A stretch of DNA of 34,761 bases from Podochytrium sp. JEL0797 (taxonomy: Eukaryota > Chytridiomycota > Chytridiomycetes > Chytridiales > Chytriomycetaceae). This document shows, one piece after another, positions 1 to 10,678 of the stretch. Where the stretch lies: contig JADGJG010000167.1 in NCBI GenBank assembly GCA_027596195.1, positions 1 through 34,761 of the forward strand, read 5' to 3'. The notes under the pieces are model-generated. The model saw nothing but the letters and a program-made list of their open reading frames with translations. It did no database searches and had not been told where the DNA came from. Made by a program: the position numbers and the translations under genes. Each line of letters opens with the position of its first letter. Positions within the stretch are counted from its first letter, which is position 1.

Positions 1-61
1 CGAAGGAACGACTACTCGATTTTATCCCCCCCCCTTTTTCTCCCCTTTCCCAAAAGGCTTC

Positions 62-1451
62 CTATTCTAATCTCCCTGCTTGGTTCTTTTGGCATTGCTC
101 CATGAGCCTCTGTTGTGCCGAAGCGATTTTTTGCAGCAACGGAAAATATAAGCGATTGTTTTCGGGAATATTGTCCAACGACATTGGAGGCCCACCCGCG
201 TATTCCTTGTAGAGAGCGTTCCACGAAGTCTGTGGGGTTCACATAATATACCAGATTTTAGAAAAAAAACACTGCAGCGTGCGGGTACGTTTTGAACATA
301 CCTCCGAAATGATTCCAAAATGCCGAAACGGTTCCAAAAACGGGTTCATGAGTTCCACACCGGACGAGAGTCCCTCAGGACACCCGACGTATCCCCAATC
401 CTGCAGCGGAACCACCAACGACGCGTTATCGATTTGGGAGGGCGGCATGTCGTTTCCGAGTAAGAATTTCCGCCAGGCCAGGAGGAACGGGGCGCTGAGG
501 AAGTAAATCTTGTCTGTTGGGAGGAGCATGTACATTTGCCTCTCGAGGTGTCGTTTCGTGTTGTATTTTGATTGCGTTTGGAGCACGCGCAGGGTTGGCG
601 TGGAGGCCGGGAAATGGGATAACAGGGTTCGAGCGCGGGACAGTTCGGAAGGGTGACTCGTGCAATTGTTTCCGACCCATTTCGTGCACGTGTAGCACCA
701 GAATTCGAGCGTGTTGAGTTTGAGGGCGAGCGCGTGGTTGGTGGAGGTGTGGTGTTCCATTCCGTGGTGCGATTTCGTGCGGCCGCAGCCGGTACTGAGG
801 CAGTGTGGGGTCATGCACATCCAGAGGTCCTGTTTTTTTTGGGGGGGGCTTGTAAATAAAGGTGCTTGTGAATACGCGGGGGGTGCGGCTTACTGGGGCG
901 GAGTGCGGGCACGTGTTGTCATTCCCGGTGCACTTGATTGATTCGACGGAGGGGTATGATCCAAGTTCTGCGTATCTGAGAGGAGGAAATTAGGGGGGAG
1001 GGGTGATCCCGCGACTTTGGAGATGTCTCACCGTTTTGCACGGTCCTTGATCACCGACTCGGAAACTTCGGACAAGTGCGGGCACAGCTTTCTAGCTTCT
1101 CGATCATACAGGCAGAGATGTTTCCAATCGCCACCGGGGTGTATGTAATTGATACCCAGACGTTTGAATGTCATGGACGCCCAGAGGACGGGGGAGGTAT
1201 TGAGTGTATTGCGGAGATGCGTGCATGTTTGGATGAGGACAATGACTTCTTTGTAGGTGAGAAAAGTGACGGCGGTGTGGAAGAGGATCTGGTTGTTTTT
1301 GCCATGTGAGGTTGGTTGCCGATCGGAAACAAGATGGGAGTTGTGCGAGTGGAATGGCAAGGGCGATCAAGTTCGCAATCGATTTGCCTGCAAGAGGGAA
1401 GGCGGCAGTCACCTCAGGAGGAACGGAAAGCAAGGTTGGAGTGGAAGTCAT
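62..1451 (-). CDS. F-box / ZnF-UBP / DUSP domain protein
   Basis: Five exons on the minus strand: 1451-1413, 1288-1032, 975-894, 829-302, 229-62, giving 357 residues. Every junction is GT-AG and keeps the frame; the first intron joins the start of the F-box (VPPE) to its remainder (ILFHTAVTFL). Order of domains: F-box at about 8-55; ZnF-UBP at about 114-178 with C121, H123, C131, C136, C141, H148, H152, H158, C171, C174 and the typical LWMC, GCGR and WCYTC signatures; DUSP at about 230-322 (FLLAWRKFL, QIDN, ISE..W..LY.EYAGGP). By family knowledge, F-boxes bind Skp1 in SCF ligases, ZnF-UBP binds free ubiquitin tails, and DUSP is usually found in deubiquitinases such as USP20/33. No protease (UCH) domain is present, so it is not itself a deubiquitinase. 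The role as a ubiquitin-sensing SCF adaptor is inference. Divergent from the Pex22-like gene. Confidence 0.8.
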
Positions 1452-2239
1452 GCTTGTGATGATCGGAATGCGAAGATCGGAATTTTTTTGAAATTCTTAC
1501 TCTCAAAGGTGGAAGAAAGGGGAAGAATAGAAAAGAGCGGAAAGGGGAGGTCGGGCACTTCGGATACTTCAAAAACAAGATGCTTTCGAGTGTTTCGCTC
1601 ACCAAAACTGCCAAATTCCTCGAATTTTCTTCCCTTGTCTATTGAACAGGCAGGACAGCACCGCGGCGACCGCACGAGAACCAAATCTCTACTCATTTCT
1701 ACGAGCTGAATGCATACACGGTTCTGCGGCGATTTTTAAAAATTCAACAACGCATGGAATTCTGTCCAAGTTTTCAGTCCTCTCGATTCGGCGATTTTCC
1801 CAGAGTGATATCAGTGAGAAAAATCACGGCGAGATGCGTCTCCCCTGTTGAAATCACCATTTTTCAATTCGAGTGATCTCAAAAAGTCACGTGTGTTGTC
1901 ACGTGCGATGACATTTCTTGGAAATTGCAAAGATCAAGTTGGAATTGCGAAAGAAGTAGGAAATGCCAAGGAAATACTGTGGTTTGTATATGTAGAGGTT
2001 TGCAGAACGCATTGCAAAAGCTCGTGTCCAATTATTCATAAACGAGATAAGAAATTTTTTACCCCCCATGAGGGGGTCTGCTTGCAGGGCCATGAGGCAG
2101 TGGGTCGTGCTTGGTGGGCCCAGATGCCTTTCTCGGCCATGAGGAAACAAAATGCAAAGAACGCGGCGAATTCGCGCATGGGCAAGAGAATAAACATGGA
2201 CCCACGTGTGTTTCCTATTCACAAAATTTCTTATTTCAA
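1452..2239. promoter_or_regulatory. Divergent intergenic/promoter region with CACGTG boxes
   Basis: This 788-bp gap separates two divergent start codons. It holds two GTCACGTG sites 12 bp apart (core CACGTG at 1888-1893 and 1900-1905) and a third CACGTG at 2203-2208, only 32 bp before the Pex22-like start. CACGTG is the E-box bound by Cbf1-type bHLH proteins in fungi; its use here is inferred. Short open frames in the gap look like noise and have no recognisable domain. Confidence 0.45.
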
Positions 2240-3481
2240 ATGAGCTCGTCAGCGAAGCGAAAGGCCACGCCGCTGTTTGTGTTTGCCGCAGCGTCCGCGT
2301 CGCTTGCGCTTGTTGCCGCCGCCTCGTACGGCGTCCTGTGTCTTTTGCGCGACGACACGAAACAGCCAAAGCCGCTTCGCCAGGCCGCGCCAGCCAATCA
2401 GAATCCGAAGGGCTTCGCAGTCTCCATTTCCATTGCGAATGTAACTACATCCCGAGCTACTCTCCCTCTTCGTCCTCGCTGACTCTCTCCTAGATCATCA
2501 TGTGGAATCCCAGCACAGACAAGGCCCATCCAACCTTTGCCTTCCACCCAGAGTCCCTGCGCTTCCTCACTCAGCTGCTGCAAAGCCCGCTTAGACCCAC
2601 TGTCACCCTGATCGCAACCGTGTCTTCAAAAGAGCAAGAGGACCAGATAATGCATCTCCTAGACTCAAACGCTCTCTTCTCCAAGGGTCTCGATGAACGC
2701 CGTGTCTTGTTTTGCGACACGGTCCAGGGCCGAGTTCACCTCGTGAAGCATCTGGGTTCTCTAGTCCACGTCGACGACGACGATCAAGTATTGGTGAGTT
2801 TGGGTGCCTCCCTCAGAGTTTCAAAAGGCGTGCCACTCACCCCGACCACACCAGATGGACCTCCTCCCGCACGTCAAACGACTCATTCGAGTCAAACGCA
2901 CCATCAGAGTCTCCATTGAAGCCGATATCCGTCGCATGAGTCAATCAAGTGTCCGAAGCGGCCGCGTGAGCCCACCTCCACGCACCGTGAGCCCCTTGAG
3001 CGCCACGTCGTCGCCAGAGACTTTGGTTCCCGCCACGACAATCCCGATCGAGGACGACGAGGTTGTGTTGCGACCGCATCAACGGGGGTATCACGAGCAA
3101 AGACCTCCCGTCGTATCCGAGTACAAATTCCCCATCGTATCGTCCCCGTCAACGACTGCATCGCATATGGACCACACTTTTGTCCAAAATCCAAGTCACC
3201 CCGAATCGAATGGGATCGAATCCGAATCTGACGACGTTCGACGCAGGAGGAGGAGGAGTCCCGTTTCTGCTGGAGGCGTTACAGGCGCCTTGTTTCGAAC
3301 CACTTCCCAAGCGAGTTTCAAGACCCCTTCGAGTATCGCGTCGAGCTTGTCGCGTGGGAGCGTTCCGGCGCCGGTAGTGGCGGCTGTGGATCCCGTCGCG
3401 GAGGCTACTTTGGACGCGTTGAGGCGGTCAGGGGTGGTGGAGTTTGTGGAGGGGATTGAGTTGAGTCGGTTGTTGATGTGA
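2240..3481 (+). CDS. PEX22: Pex22-like peroxisome membrane protein
   Basis: Three exons, 2240-2440, 2494-2793 and 2855-3481, give 375 residues; both introns are 53-61 nt, GT-AG and phase 0. The N-terminus is basic and followed by one membrane segment at about 11-36. Residues 60-185 fit the Pex22 fold: strand SISIANIIMWNPS, then FAFHPESLRFLTQLL, VTLIATVSSKEQEDQIMHLL, RRVLFCDTVQGRVHLVKHL and LLPHVKRLIRV. In yeasts Pex22 anchors the E2 enzyme Pex4 at the peroxisome and activates it for Pex5 ubiquitination. The last ~185 residues are Ser/Pro/Arg-rich and apparently disordered, ending in a short helix-like EFVEGIELSRLLM; this tail is longer than I would expect for the family. Recognition is by pattern, so the family call is moderate. 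Confidence 0.6.
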
Positions 3482-3936
3482 TGCGCCTTTGCGTTGTGTG
3501 TTTGTCGATTTGGGATGGCTCTTATACTACTTATGTGGTGTTTTAGAATTTTCGAGTAAATATAATTTCTCTAATGAATCTCTGTCTCTCTCTCTCTCTC
3601 ATGTCTTTTTTTTTTTTGCCAAACAAACTTTGCTGTACCTTTTCAAAACCTTTTTTCATTTGATAGCGACAAAACAAGTTTTGCCCTTGAGCCGCAAAAA
3701 CACGGAGGGACCTTCCAGGTAGTCTGGGTTTGCACAAGTTTGTAATTGATTGATGTTTTCGCAAATTGTTTTTACGAGGGGGTGCCACCGAGATTCGGTC
3801 GGATATCCCTCTCCCTCTCTCTCCACCCCTCCCTCTCTCCATTTCTCTTCCTCTTTCGTATATCCATAGCGCGTTTATTTTCAAAGCAAAAAAAGAACAG
3901 GAGGCCCCCAAACAAACAAACAACAAAACGAACAGT
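3482..3936. other. Convergent 3' region with CT-rich low-complexity tracts
   Basis: The 455 bp lie between two converging stop codons. A CT microsatellite sits at about 3583-3601 and a longer pyrimidine-rich CCCTCTCT tract at about 3808-3855. A minus-strand AATAAA near 3875-3880 fits as poly(A) signal of the fasciclin gene. No gene is seen. Confidence 0.5.
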
Positions 3937-6679
3937 CTAATTCTTGCCCACAACAAAAGCCAACGCCGAATCCTCCTCCTCCGTCACCGTCACCGAAGGC
4001 AAAGGCGCCCCTCCCGCCGCCAAAGCAGCCGTATACTCAACAGCAGACCCCCCCGACCTTCTCTTCTGCTTCATCCCAGCAGCGGGAACCGAAGCCCCAT
4101 CCACCAATCCACTCGCCTTGGTCGGTTTCCAAGACTTGCGTCTCTCCCCGCCCGTAGACCCCTTGCGAGGATCAAGCGATTTAGAAGGATGCACGTACTC
4201 GAGTTCTCCTTGTTCCCCAGACTCGAGCGCTTGCGAGTACACTGACAACCCGCCGTTACTCCTACGTCTCCCATGCTCCATCGAAGAGGCCGCCGACTTG
4301 CGTCTGTCACCGAGTGGAATCGCAAAACTCGACCGTTTACTCGCTTCCGCGGCGTGGAGGGCTTCTTGCACCTCGTTGGAACCAGACCACCATGATTTAC
4401 GTTCTTCCTCGCGGAGAGCTTGGGCTTCAAGAACGGCTGCGTCGTGCGTGTTGCCGCCGACACCGGTGGCGGACCACCACGAGTTACGGACGGCTTCCTT
4501 TTTGGCTTCTTTGGCGTCGGAAATGACAATGTGATGGGCGTCGCCCCATCCGTTGTTGCTTGACGCGGTGGACATGCGTTTCGCAGCGTTGAAGGAGGCC
4601 GTACTCTGGCGCTTGCTCGCGTTGAAAGAAGTCGTGCTTTGACGCTTGTTGGGTGGTGGCACGAGGTTCGTGTGCGATTTGATACTGCTAACGGTACTCG
4701 CGGCCGACTCAAGATCCTCCGTGGAAACATTGGTGCTCTTGCGCTTGTCACTCGGAACTCCACTCACACGTTTCTGTTTCGTGTCCAAAGCGACACTGGC
4801 CCGTTTCCCAGCGGATCCCGTTCCAGAACCTTGTGAGACGATCGACTTGCGTTTGGGGTCGTCCGCGGACCATTGGGCGCGGCGGTATTGCATGATTTGG
4901 TCGTAGGACGCTTGGAGGGCTTGTTCGTCCGTTTCCTCCTCTTCCTCTTCTTCGTCGTCGTCGTCTTCTTCGTCCACGGCGCGGAGGGGGACTTGGTGAG
5001 TGTATCCACTCGGTGTGGCGACCGAGGTAGTAGAACCGGCAGCGATCCCGGCAACGGCAGCGGCGGAGGGAGACACAAGGACAGATGACGTGGCGGGATT
5101 GTAAACAGGGGGAGGCGAAGCGGCAGCAGCGACTGGAACCGACTTGACCGCAACAACAGCAGGCACACCCGCCGACCCCTCAACCTCCTCCTCCTCCTCC
5201 TCCTCGTCAAACTCTTCCCCACTCTCGCCACCACCCTCCTCATTGTCCAAATACTCCTTCATCTCCATCTGCCTCGCATACTTTTCATGCTCCAATTTCG
5301 CAATCAACCTCCTCCGCCTCACAACCACCCACAAACACGCCCCCATCGCCAACACGGCCACCCCCGCCGCAACTCCTCCCACAATCGCACCAACGGGGAT
5401 ATCATTTCCAAGGGGAGGTGGTTCGTTCGGGTCGAGCCCTGCTGGGTAAATCTGTGCCAAGGGGCTTGGAACCGGGGTCGTTTGAGCGTTGGAAATCGTG
5501 GGGGGGAGGAGGACCGTGTCGACAATGTGAATGACACCCGAATCGAATAAGATGTCGGGCGTCTGAATTGTGAGCTTGGGTGCTGTTGGACTCGTCGTGG
5601 TGGCAAAGTGGGTCGAATCCTGAACGTATATCTTCTGTCCATTGAAATACGTCCCTTGAGCCGTGTTAATCGCCCAATCTCCCGCCGCAGAGCTCGACAA
5701 CTGGTTCGAGTAATAAACTCCCGCAATCATCTGATACTGCAGAATCGACTGTTTCAACGCAGTGTTGATATCCGCGCCGCCGTTCATGGCCTCGAGGAAC
5801 CGCGGGATCCCACCCTGCGCGGGGATGAGGACCGTGGTTCCTTGGATGCTTTTGATGCCGGACGTGAGGTTTGTGGATTTGAGCCAGCCGCTGTAGTCCG
5901 TGAGGGCGAGGGTGTTTGTGAGGGAGAGGATGTCGGTGGGGATGATCATGACGGAGGAGATCACGTGGATGATGCCTTTTTTTGAGTGGAGGGAGATTGG
6001 AACGGTTGGATCAGTTTTGAAATCTGGGGGGGCAGAGGGTGATTTGTACGGTACCGTAATCGGTTTTGATGCTTTGTTGCACAATTCCTTGCACCATCCC
6101 GGTTGTAAAGTATCCCGTTCCATTGCTAAACTGCTTGACCCCAATGTTCTGGTTGTTTCCAAACCCGAGATTGTCGAACCCATTTCCGTAGCGAGACAAC
6201 GAAGTGGCCACAAACGGCGCGGGGGGCGTCCCCGCCGAGAAATCAATCACGAGGTTCGGAATGATATGATACGTCAACAACGCAGCCTGGTTATTCGGTG
6301 TCGAGAGGAGAGCCGAGGCCGGACTGTTTTGACCCGCCAAGGCGTCGGAAGCGGCATTCGTGTAGGCGAGGATGGTGTAGTGGGCTGGGGGGTTGTTGTC
6401 GCCTTTGGAGAAGGTGAGGTTCGGGTAGATGCCGATCATGAAGGTGTTTTGTTTGGAGGCGGTGAGGAGGGTGGTGAAGCTGCTGCAGCCGGGGATGGAG
6501 GCGAGGGCCTAAGGGGGGAGGAGATGTTGAGCCAATTTGGAGACTTTGTTTGGGGAACACAGGTTGCATGCGAAGCGGGGGTGATGACTTACCGCCACGA
6601 GGGACCCGTTCTGGGTCGTTACGGGGACCTGTGCCGCCGCAAAGAGCGTCCAGAGCGAAAGGAGAAGGAGGCTGCGCAT
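3937..6679 (-). CDS. Fasciclin (FAS1 x2) type I membrane protein
   Basis: Three exons, 6679-6593, 6508-6055 and 6023-3937, give 875 residues. Introns are 84 and 31 nt; the 31-nt one (GTACCG...CCCAG) is needed to keep the frame between FAS1 halves. A signal peptide covers residues 1-17 (MRSLLLLSLWTLFAAAQ). The first FAS1 domain spans about 28-210 and ends in the H2 motif KGIIHVISSVMII; the second spans about 212-355 and ends in GVIHIVDTVLLP. One membrane segment lies at about 394-417, followed by RRRR. The cytoplasmic tail of about 455 residues is low complexity, with Glu/Asp tracts, three tandem KRQST-x-SFNA-type repeats near residue 640, and many KR-x-S / RRKS basophilic kinase sites. FAS1 domains mediate adhesion at the cell surface; the long tail suggests signalling, which is inference. 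Confidence 0.85.
5185..5210. repeat. TCC triplet tract (poly-Glu in fasciclin tail)
   Basis: A run of TCC triplets on the plus strand encodes consecutive Glu residues just inside the membrane in the minus-strand fasciclin protein. A second CTC/TTC-rich Glu tract lies at about 4937-4980. Both may vary in length between strains. Confidence 0.6.
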
Positions 6680-7298
6680 GCACCCGATTTACGATGCAAA
6701 ATTTTGCACCGAAACACGTCACGTGACATGAACGTGAGAAGAAGGTGATGGAGGATCATTCAAAATACTCGTTTATTGTTTCTTGAAAGGGAGATATCGT
6801 TAAAAAAGAAGCCTTTTTCGCCCTCCTCAATTTCGAGCGTGGTGGCAAATCATCATTGAGAATTATCCAATGCTTCCCCCCCTTTGAAATTTGCAAAGGG
6901 CCAAAGGCCGCGATCATTGGAGTTCGAACCATTGAGTTTGGGAGTAGAGAGAATCTACGTGTGGACTTTGAAGAAAAATGGTGGGGGGGGGAATCCCGGA
7001 TGAATTTTTCCGGCGGTTGGTTGTACAAAAACGTCCGACATACAGTAGGGTTTTCAAGTTGTTTGTAAAATATGAATACGCAAGGATGCCCGGTTGTTTG
7101 CTTTTTTGGGCTTGGCCCGTCAAAATGTTTGGTTAAATAAAGAGTTGTCGTGACAGATGCAGAATAGGTATACTGGATGTGCGCTCGTATGATAATTTGT
7201 AATCCTCTCGTGAGGTCGCGCTCGTAAAAAAAAGCCGCGATAGACCCGCGTGCAAATCTTGTGTGGATTTTCATCGTCCAAAAATTTGACGATTGAAC
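6680..7298. promoter_or_regulatory. Divergent promoter region of fasciclin and KCTD-like genes
   Basis: This 619-bp gap separates two divergent starts. A perfect palindrome TCACGTGA at 6719-6726 sits 40 bp upstream of the fasciclin start and may be a bHLH site. I see no convincing gene; open frames here show no family pattern. Confidence 0.4.
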
Positions 7299-10200
7299 AT
7301 GTCGTCTGACCAACCCGCGCCAGCGCTTGGCTTTGTGCTTCTGCAGTGGCTTGGGTACGCTGCGTCAGCGTCGCTTGTTCCGCTTGCTCTTGTGGGAGTC
7401 GTTGCCGTTGTTGTTGTTGTGCTGTCGCTTGCGGCGAATCCCGCGGAGGCGCTGTGGACGCTGCCTGGCGCTGCTTCTGCGTCTGCTGACGACGCTGCGG
7501 TGCCTGCGTCTGCCGCCGACGAAGGCGGGCCGTCTACGCCAGCCAAGCCAGGCCTTGCCAAGAAGGCGTCGCGCCAGGCCCTAAGGAAGCAGAGTGAGTG
7601 TTTATTTATTCTTCTTCTACTCACAGAACTCACATCTCACACTTCTTACAAAACAATATAGAATCCACCGCCGCCCGCGTCTCTGCGACAGTCAGCGACG
7701 CCGCCGTTCGCGCTGCCGTGCTTCTGAAGCAGAGTCCGATCCCCGACACCATCGCCAGGTGGACCGCCTCGACCGTCTCTGGGTACTCGCGCGCCGACAC
7801 TGCGTTTGGCATCCACGACAAAGTGGCGCAGCTGTCGCAGGCCGCCGTCAAACAGGGCATCACGGCCGCCTCGATTGCCGCCACGGCCGCCATCAAGGCC
7901 GGCGTCGCCTACCAGACTGCCCCGAGCTACAACGAGGTGCATGGCTACGAGACGGAGTATTCCGACGACGACAATGTCGAGTCGGGCAGCGATGCCGACT
8001 TGGTCGGGAACCAGCTCGAAGTCTTCGAGGCCTCAGAAAAGGGTGCGTTGCGCTGTCTTAAATGATTCCCAGTGCCCACTGCTAATCCCCTTCGAAAATA
8101 GGCTCCAAGCGCGTCCTCGCAAAACGCGGCCGAAGGAGAAAAATCCCCCTCCACCACACTCTCACCCCACGCCCTTCCGTCGCGTCCCTCTCGTCCAGCA
8201 AGCCTTTGCCCTCCTCCGTTCCTCTCCAACAATACCGCTCTCTTCCAGACGGTCCCTGCGTGCGCATCCTCAAACTCGACACTTCCCTCCCCGGCAACTT
8301 CCCGCCTCCCGCCACCGTCGAATCCAGCACCTCCACCGACCCCTATCTCACTGGCCTTGCAAATCTCTGCGACGAAAACGAAGCCTGTCACGAATGTGGG
8401 GCCATGCTTTCCCCGCGATTCACACCCTTCAACGATTTCCCGAACCGAATCGACTACCAAAACCTCTCTGCTGCCGCGCAACCTTCGAAATCTATGATTG
8501 GATCGCTGTATAATACTGGAGCCACTGTTGCTGGTCGTGTCGCGACGGCGTCGAGCACCTACTTTCTCGGAAAGGAAACGACCGATATTTTGCTTGGCGT
8601 GAGCGAGGCGACGCCTTCGAATGGACCCATGACGAAAGAAGAGGCGTTTATTTTGCAAGCGACGGCGGAAGCGCGCGTTGCGTTGGCCGAAACGCCGATT
8701 CGGTGTTTCTGTGTCGGGGGTGTGTTTTGTGCCACGAGTTTGCGCACTTTGATGCGGGCGCGTGGGAGCAAACTGAAGAAGTGGTTCACGGGAGTGGAGG
8801 GGAAATGTACGGATTTGTCGGAGGAGACGGTCAAGGATTGGATGCAAGATGGTGTGATGATGCGGGATGGGACTTTTTTCATTGATCGCGATGGTGAGAA
8901 ATCTTTTTCTGGCCCCTCGTTTTTGATTGTTTGAATTCTAATTGCCCTCCATTTTTTTCGCTTGCCAGGAACCCATTTCCACCACATCATCAACCATCTC
9001 CGCGGTCTCGCATTGTCACCTTCCCTCGATTCCCGCACGTCTCTGCAAGAACTTCGTCAAGAAGCCTTATTCTACAACATTGTCCCTCTCCTCGTTGAAA
9101 TCGACGAGCGTCTCCTGTGCGTCGAAATGATTGAAGAGGAAGAAATTCGAGAACTCTCCAAAGCCTTGAAACGAATGGAATCGATTCCCAAGACCAACAA
9201 GTCGGAACCACTCGTCAACGAATCGACTCCTACCCCCCGAAACTTGTCCCAACAACGCACCCCAACCATCTCCCGCAGCCAATCCCCGCACAGCCCCGTC
9301 ACCGTCTCCTCAGGGTCCGGCACAACCACCCAAACCGTATCCCCCGAACCGAAACCAAGCTCTCTCGACTTTTCCTCCGTCGCCATGTCCACAACCCCAT
9401 TGGACCCTTCCACTGCTACTGCAGAAGGCCTTCGACACCGCAAACCCGCCGCGGGCGCCTTCGAAGCCGCACCGCCAAACCAAACCCCCACCCCCAAAAA
9501 CAAGGACGACACCAAATCCATCGCATCGACAACTTTATCCGCCTACGCGATCCCGGACGCAACGACCGTCGTGTCATCCATGTTCTCGTTTGCTACAACC
9601 CTTATTGGCGCACGGACCGCGAAACCACTCGTGCTCGCGAACCCGGACGGTGGGAATACGAGCAGCAGTGACGACGATGCGCAATATTCACGTAAACAGG
9701 CGTCACCGTCGCGTCGCGTTTCTTTAACGACCGCGGGAGGTCCATCGACATCCCCCGCGCGTCGTGGTGGGAGTCGATCGCGGACTCCCGTGGATCGACC
9801 CGCTTCGTCTGCTTCAACTGCATTTTGGGTTGATTTCGTGGAAGCGGATGAGGACACGTATGTGTATGCTGCGCCTACGGCGAGGGGGCGTGCGGGTGCG
9901 ATAGAAATGGAGGAGGTGGAAGAGGAGGAGAAGGAAGAAGGGGAAGCCACGTGGGACACTGCGATGGCGTATTCGCATGAAGAAACTCTACACCGGTTGT
10001 TGACGAAACGGCGGGAATGGAGAATGCGAGTGGAATCGCAGGGGTCTTGTGTTGCTGGTGTGACTGATCGGCAGAGGGAGGAGATTGTGGGGTTGTATGA
10101 TGCGAAGGAGCAAGGGGTGGCGGGAGCGACTCTTGTGCAGAAGGCGGTGGGGATTTTGAATCGCGCGAGTTGGAGGAGTGTTGTGGTTTATAATGCGAAA

Positions 10201-10437
10201 CGGTTGGAACAGGGGAGGGAGTTGACTGCGTATGTGGATGGTGGGGGGGTTGGTGCTGTGATGGGGGCGGTTGGGGTGGTTGTGGAGCAGGGGTTGCAGA
10301 GGGTTGGGGTGTTGTGTGGGATGCCTCCGCCGCCGAGGAATGATGTGTTGATGAATTTTGCGTGGGCGGTTGGGTGTGGGGTTGCGGTTGCGGTGGAGGT
10401 TGGGGTGGTGTGTTTTGTGGTGTGGTTTTTGGCGTGA
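7299..10437 (+). CDS. Membrane protein with KCTD-type BTB domain
   Basis: Four exons, 7299-7593, 7662-8042, 8102-8893 and 8969-10437, give 978 residues. Introns are 59-75 nt, all phase 1. The BTB/K-tetramerisation domain spans about 425-545: CFCVGGVFCATSLRTLMR.RGSKLKKWF, then DGTFFIDRDG|THFHHIINHLRG across the third intron, then LQELRQEALFYNIVPLL. Such domains oligomerise and often bind Cullin-3. A hydrophobic segment at about 8-46 and another at the extreme C-terminus (about 950-975) suggest two membrane anchors or hairpins. Residues 100-225 are Ala-rich amphipathic; about 590-860 is Ser/Pro/Thr-rich linker with a Glu cluster. A CDENEACHECG motif near residue 315 has too few ligands for a clear zinc finger. 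The BTB call is solid; the rest matches no family I know. Confidence 0.75.
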
Positions 10438-10678
10438 AAGGGGTTGTTGTGTGTTTTTTGGGATTCGTTTGCTGTGCTGTGCTGTGGTGAGGTTTCTATT
10501 TTCCCCCCTTATAGTAAAGAATAAAAAATGTGAAAATGAAGGAGAGTTTTTGGAGGGGGCTTGTGGTTTTTCGGGTGGTTCCGGATCGCTTCCGGACCGG
10601 GAGTTCGATCGCCACCAAGCGATTTTCTTTCCCCAATTTTCGCCACTTCACTTGTTGTAGAAATTGAGCGGTTCCGCA

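Noticed and set aside
2061..2077. ACCCCC-CATGA-GGGGGT hairpin
   Set aside because: A six-bp stem in simple sequence, not near a gene end; probably chance.
1848..2243. 131-codon plus-strand frame in the divergent promoter region
   Set aside because: No domain and atypical composition; it overlaps the promoter and 5' UTR of the Pex22-like gene.
6756..7313. 185-codon minus-strand frame between fasciclin and KCTD-like genes
   Set aside because: No domain, mixed composition, and it lies across the two promoters.
7945..8847. 300-codon minus-strand frame opposite the KCTD-like gene
   Set aside because: Arg/Gly-rich antisense shadow; the plus strand carries the BTB domain.
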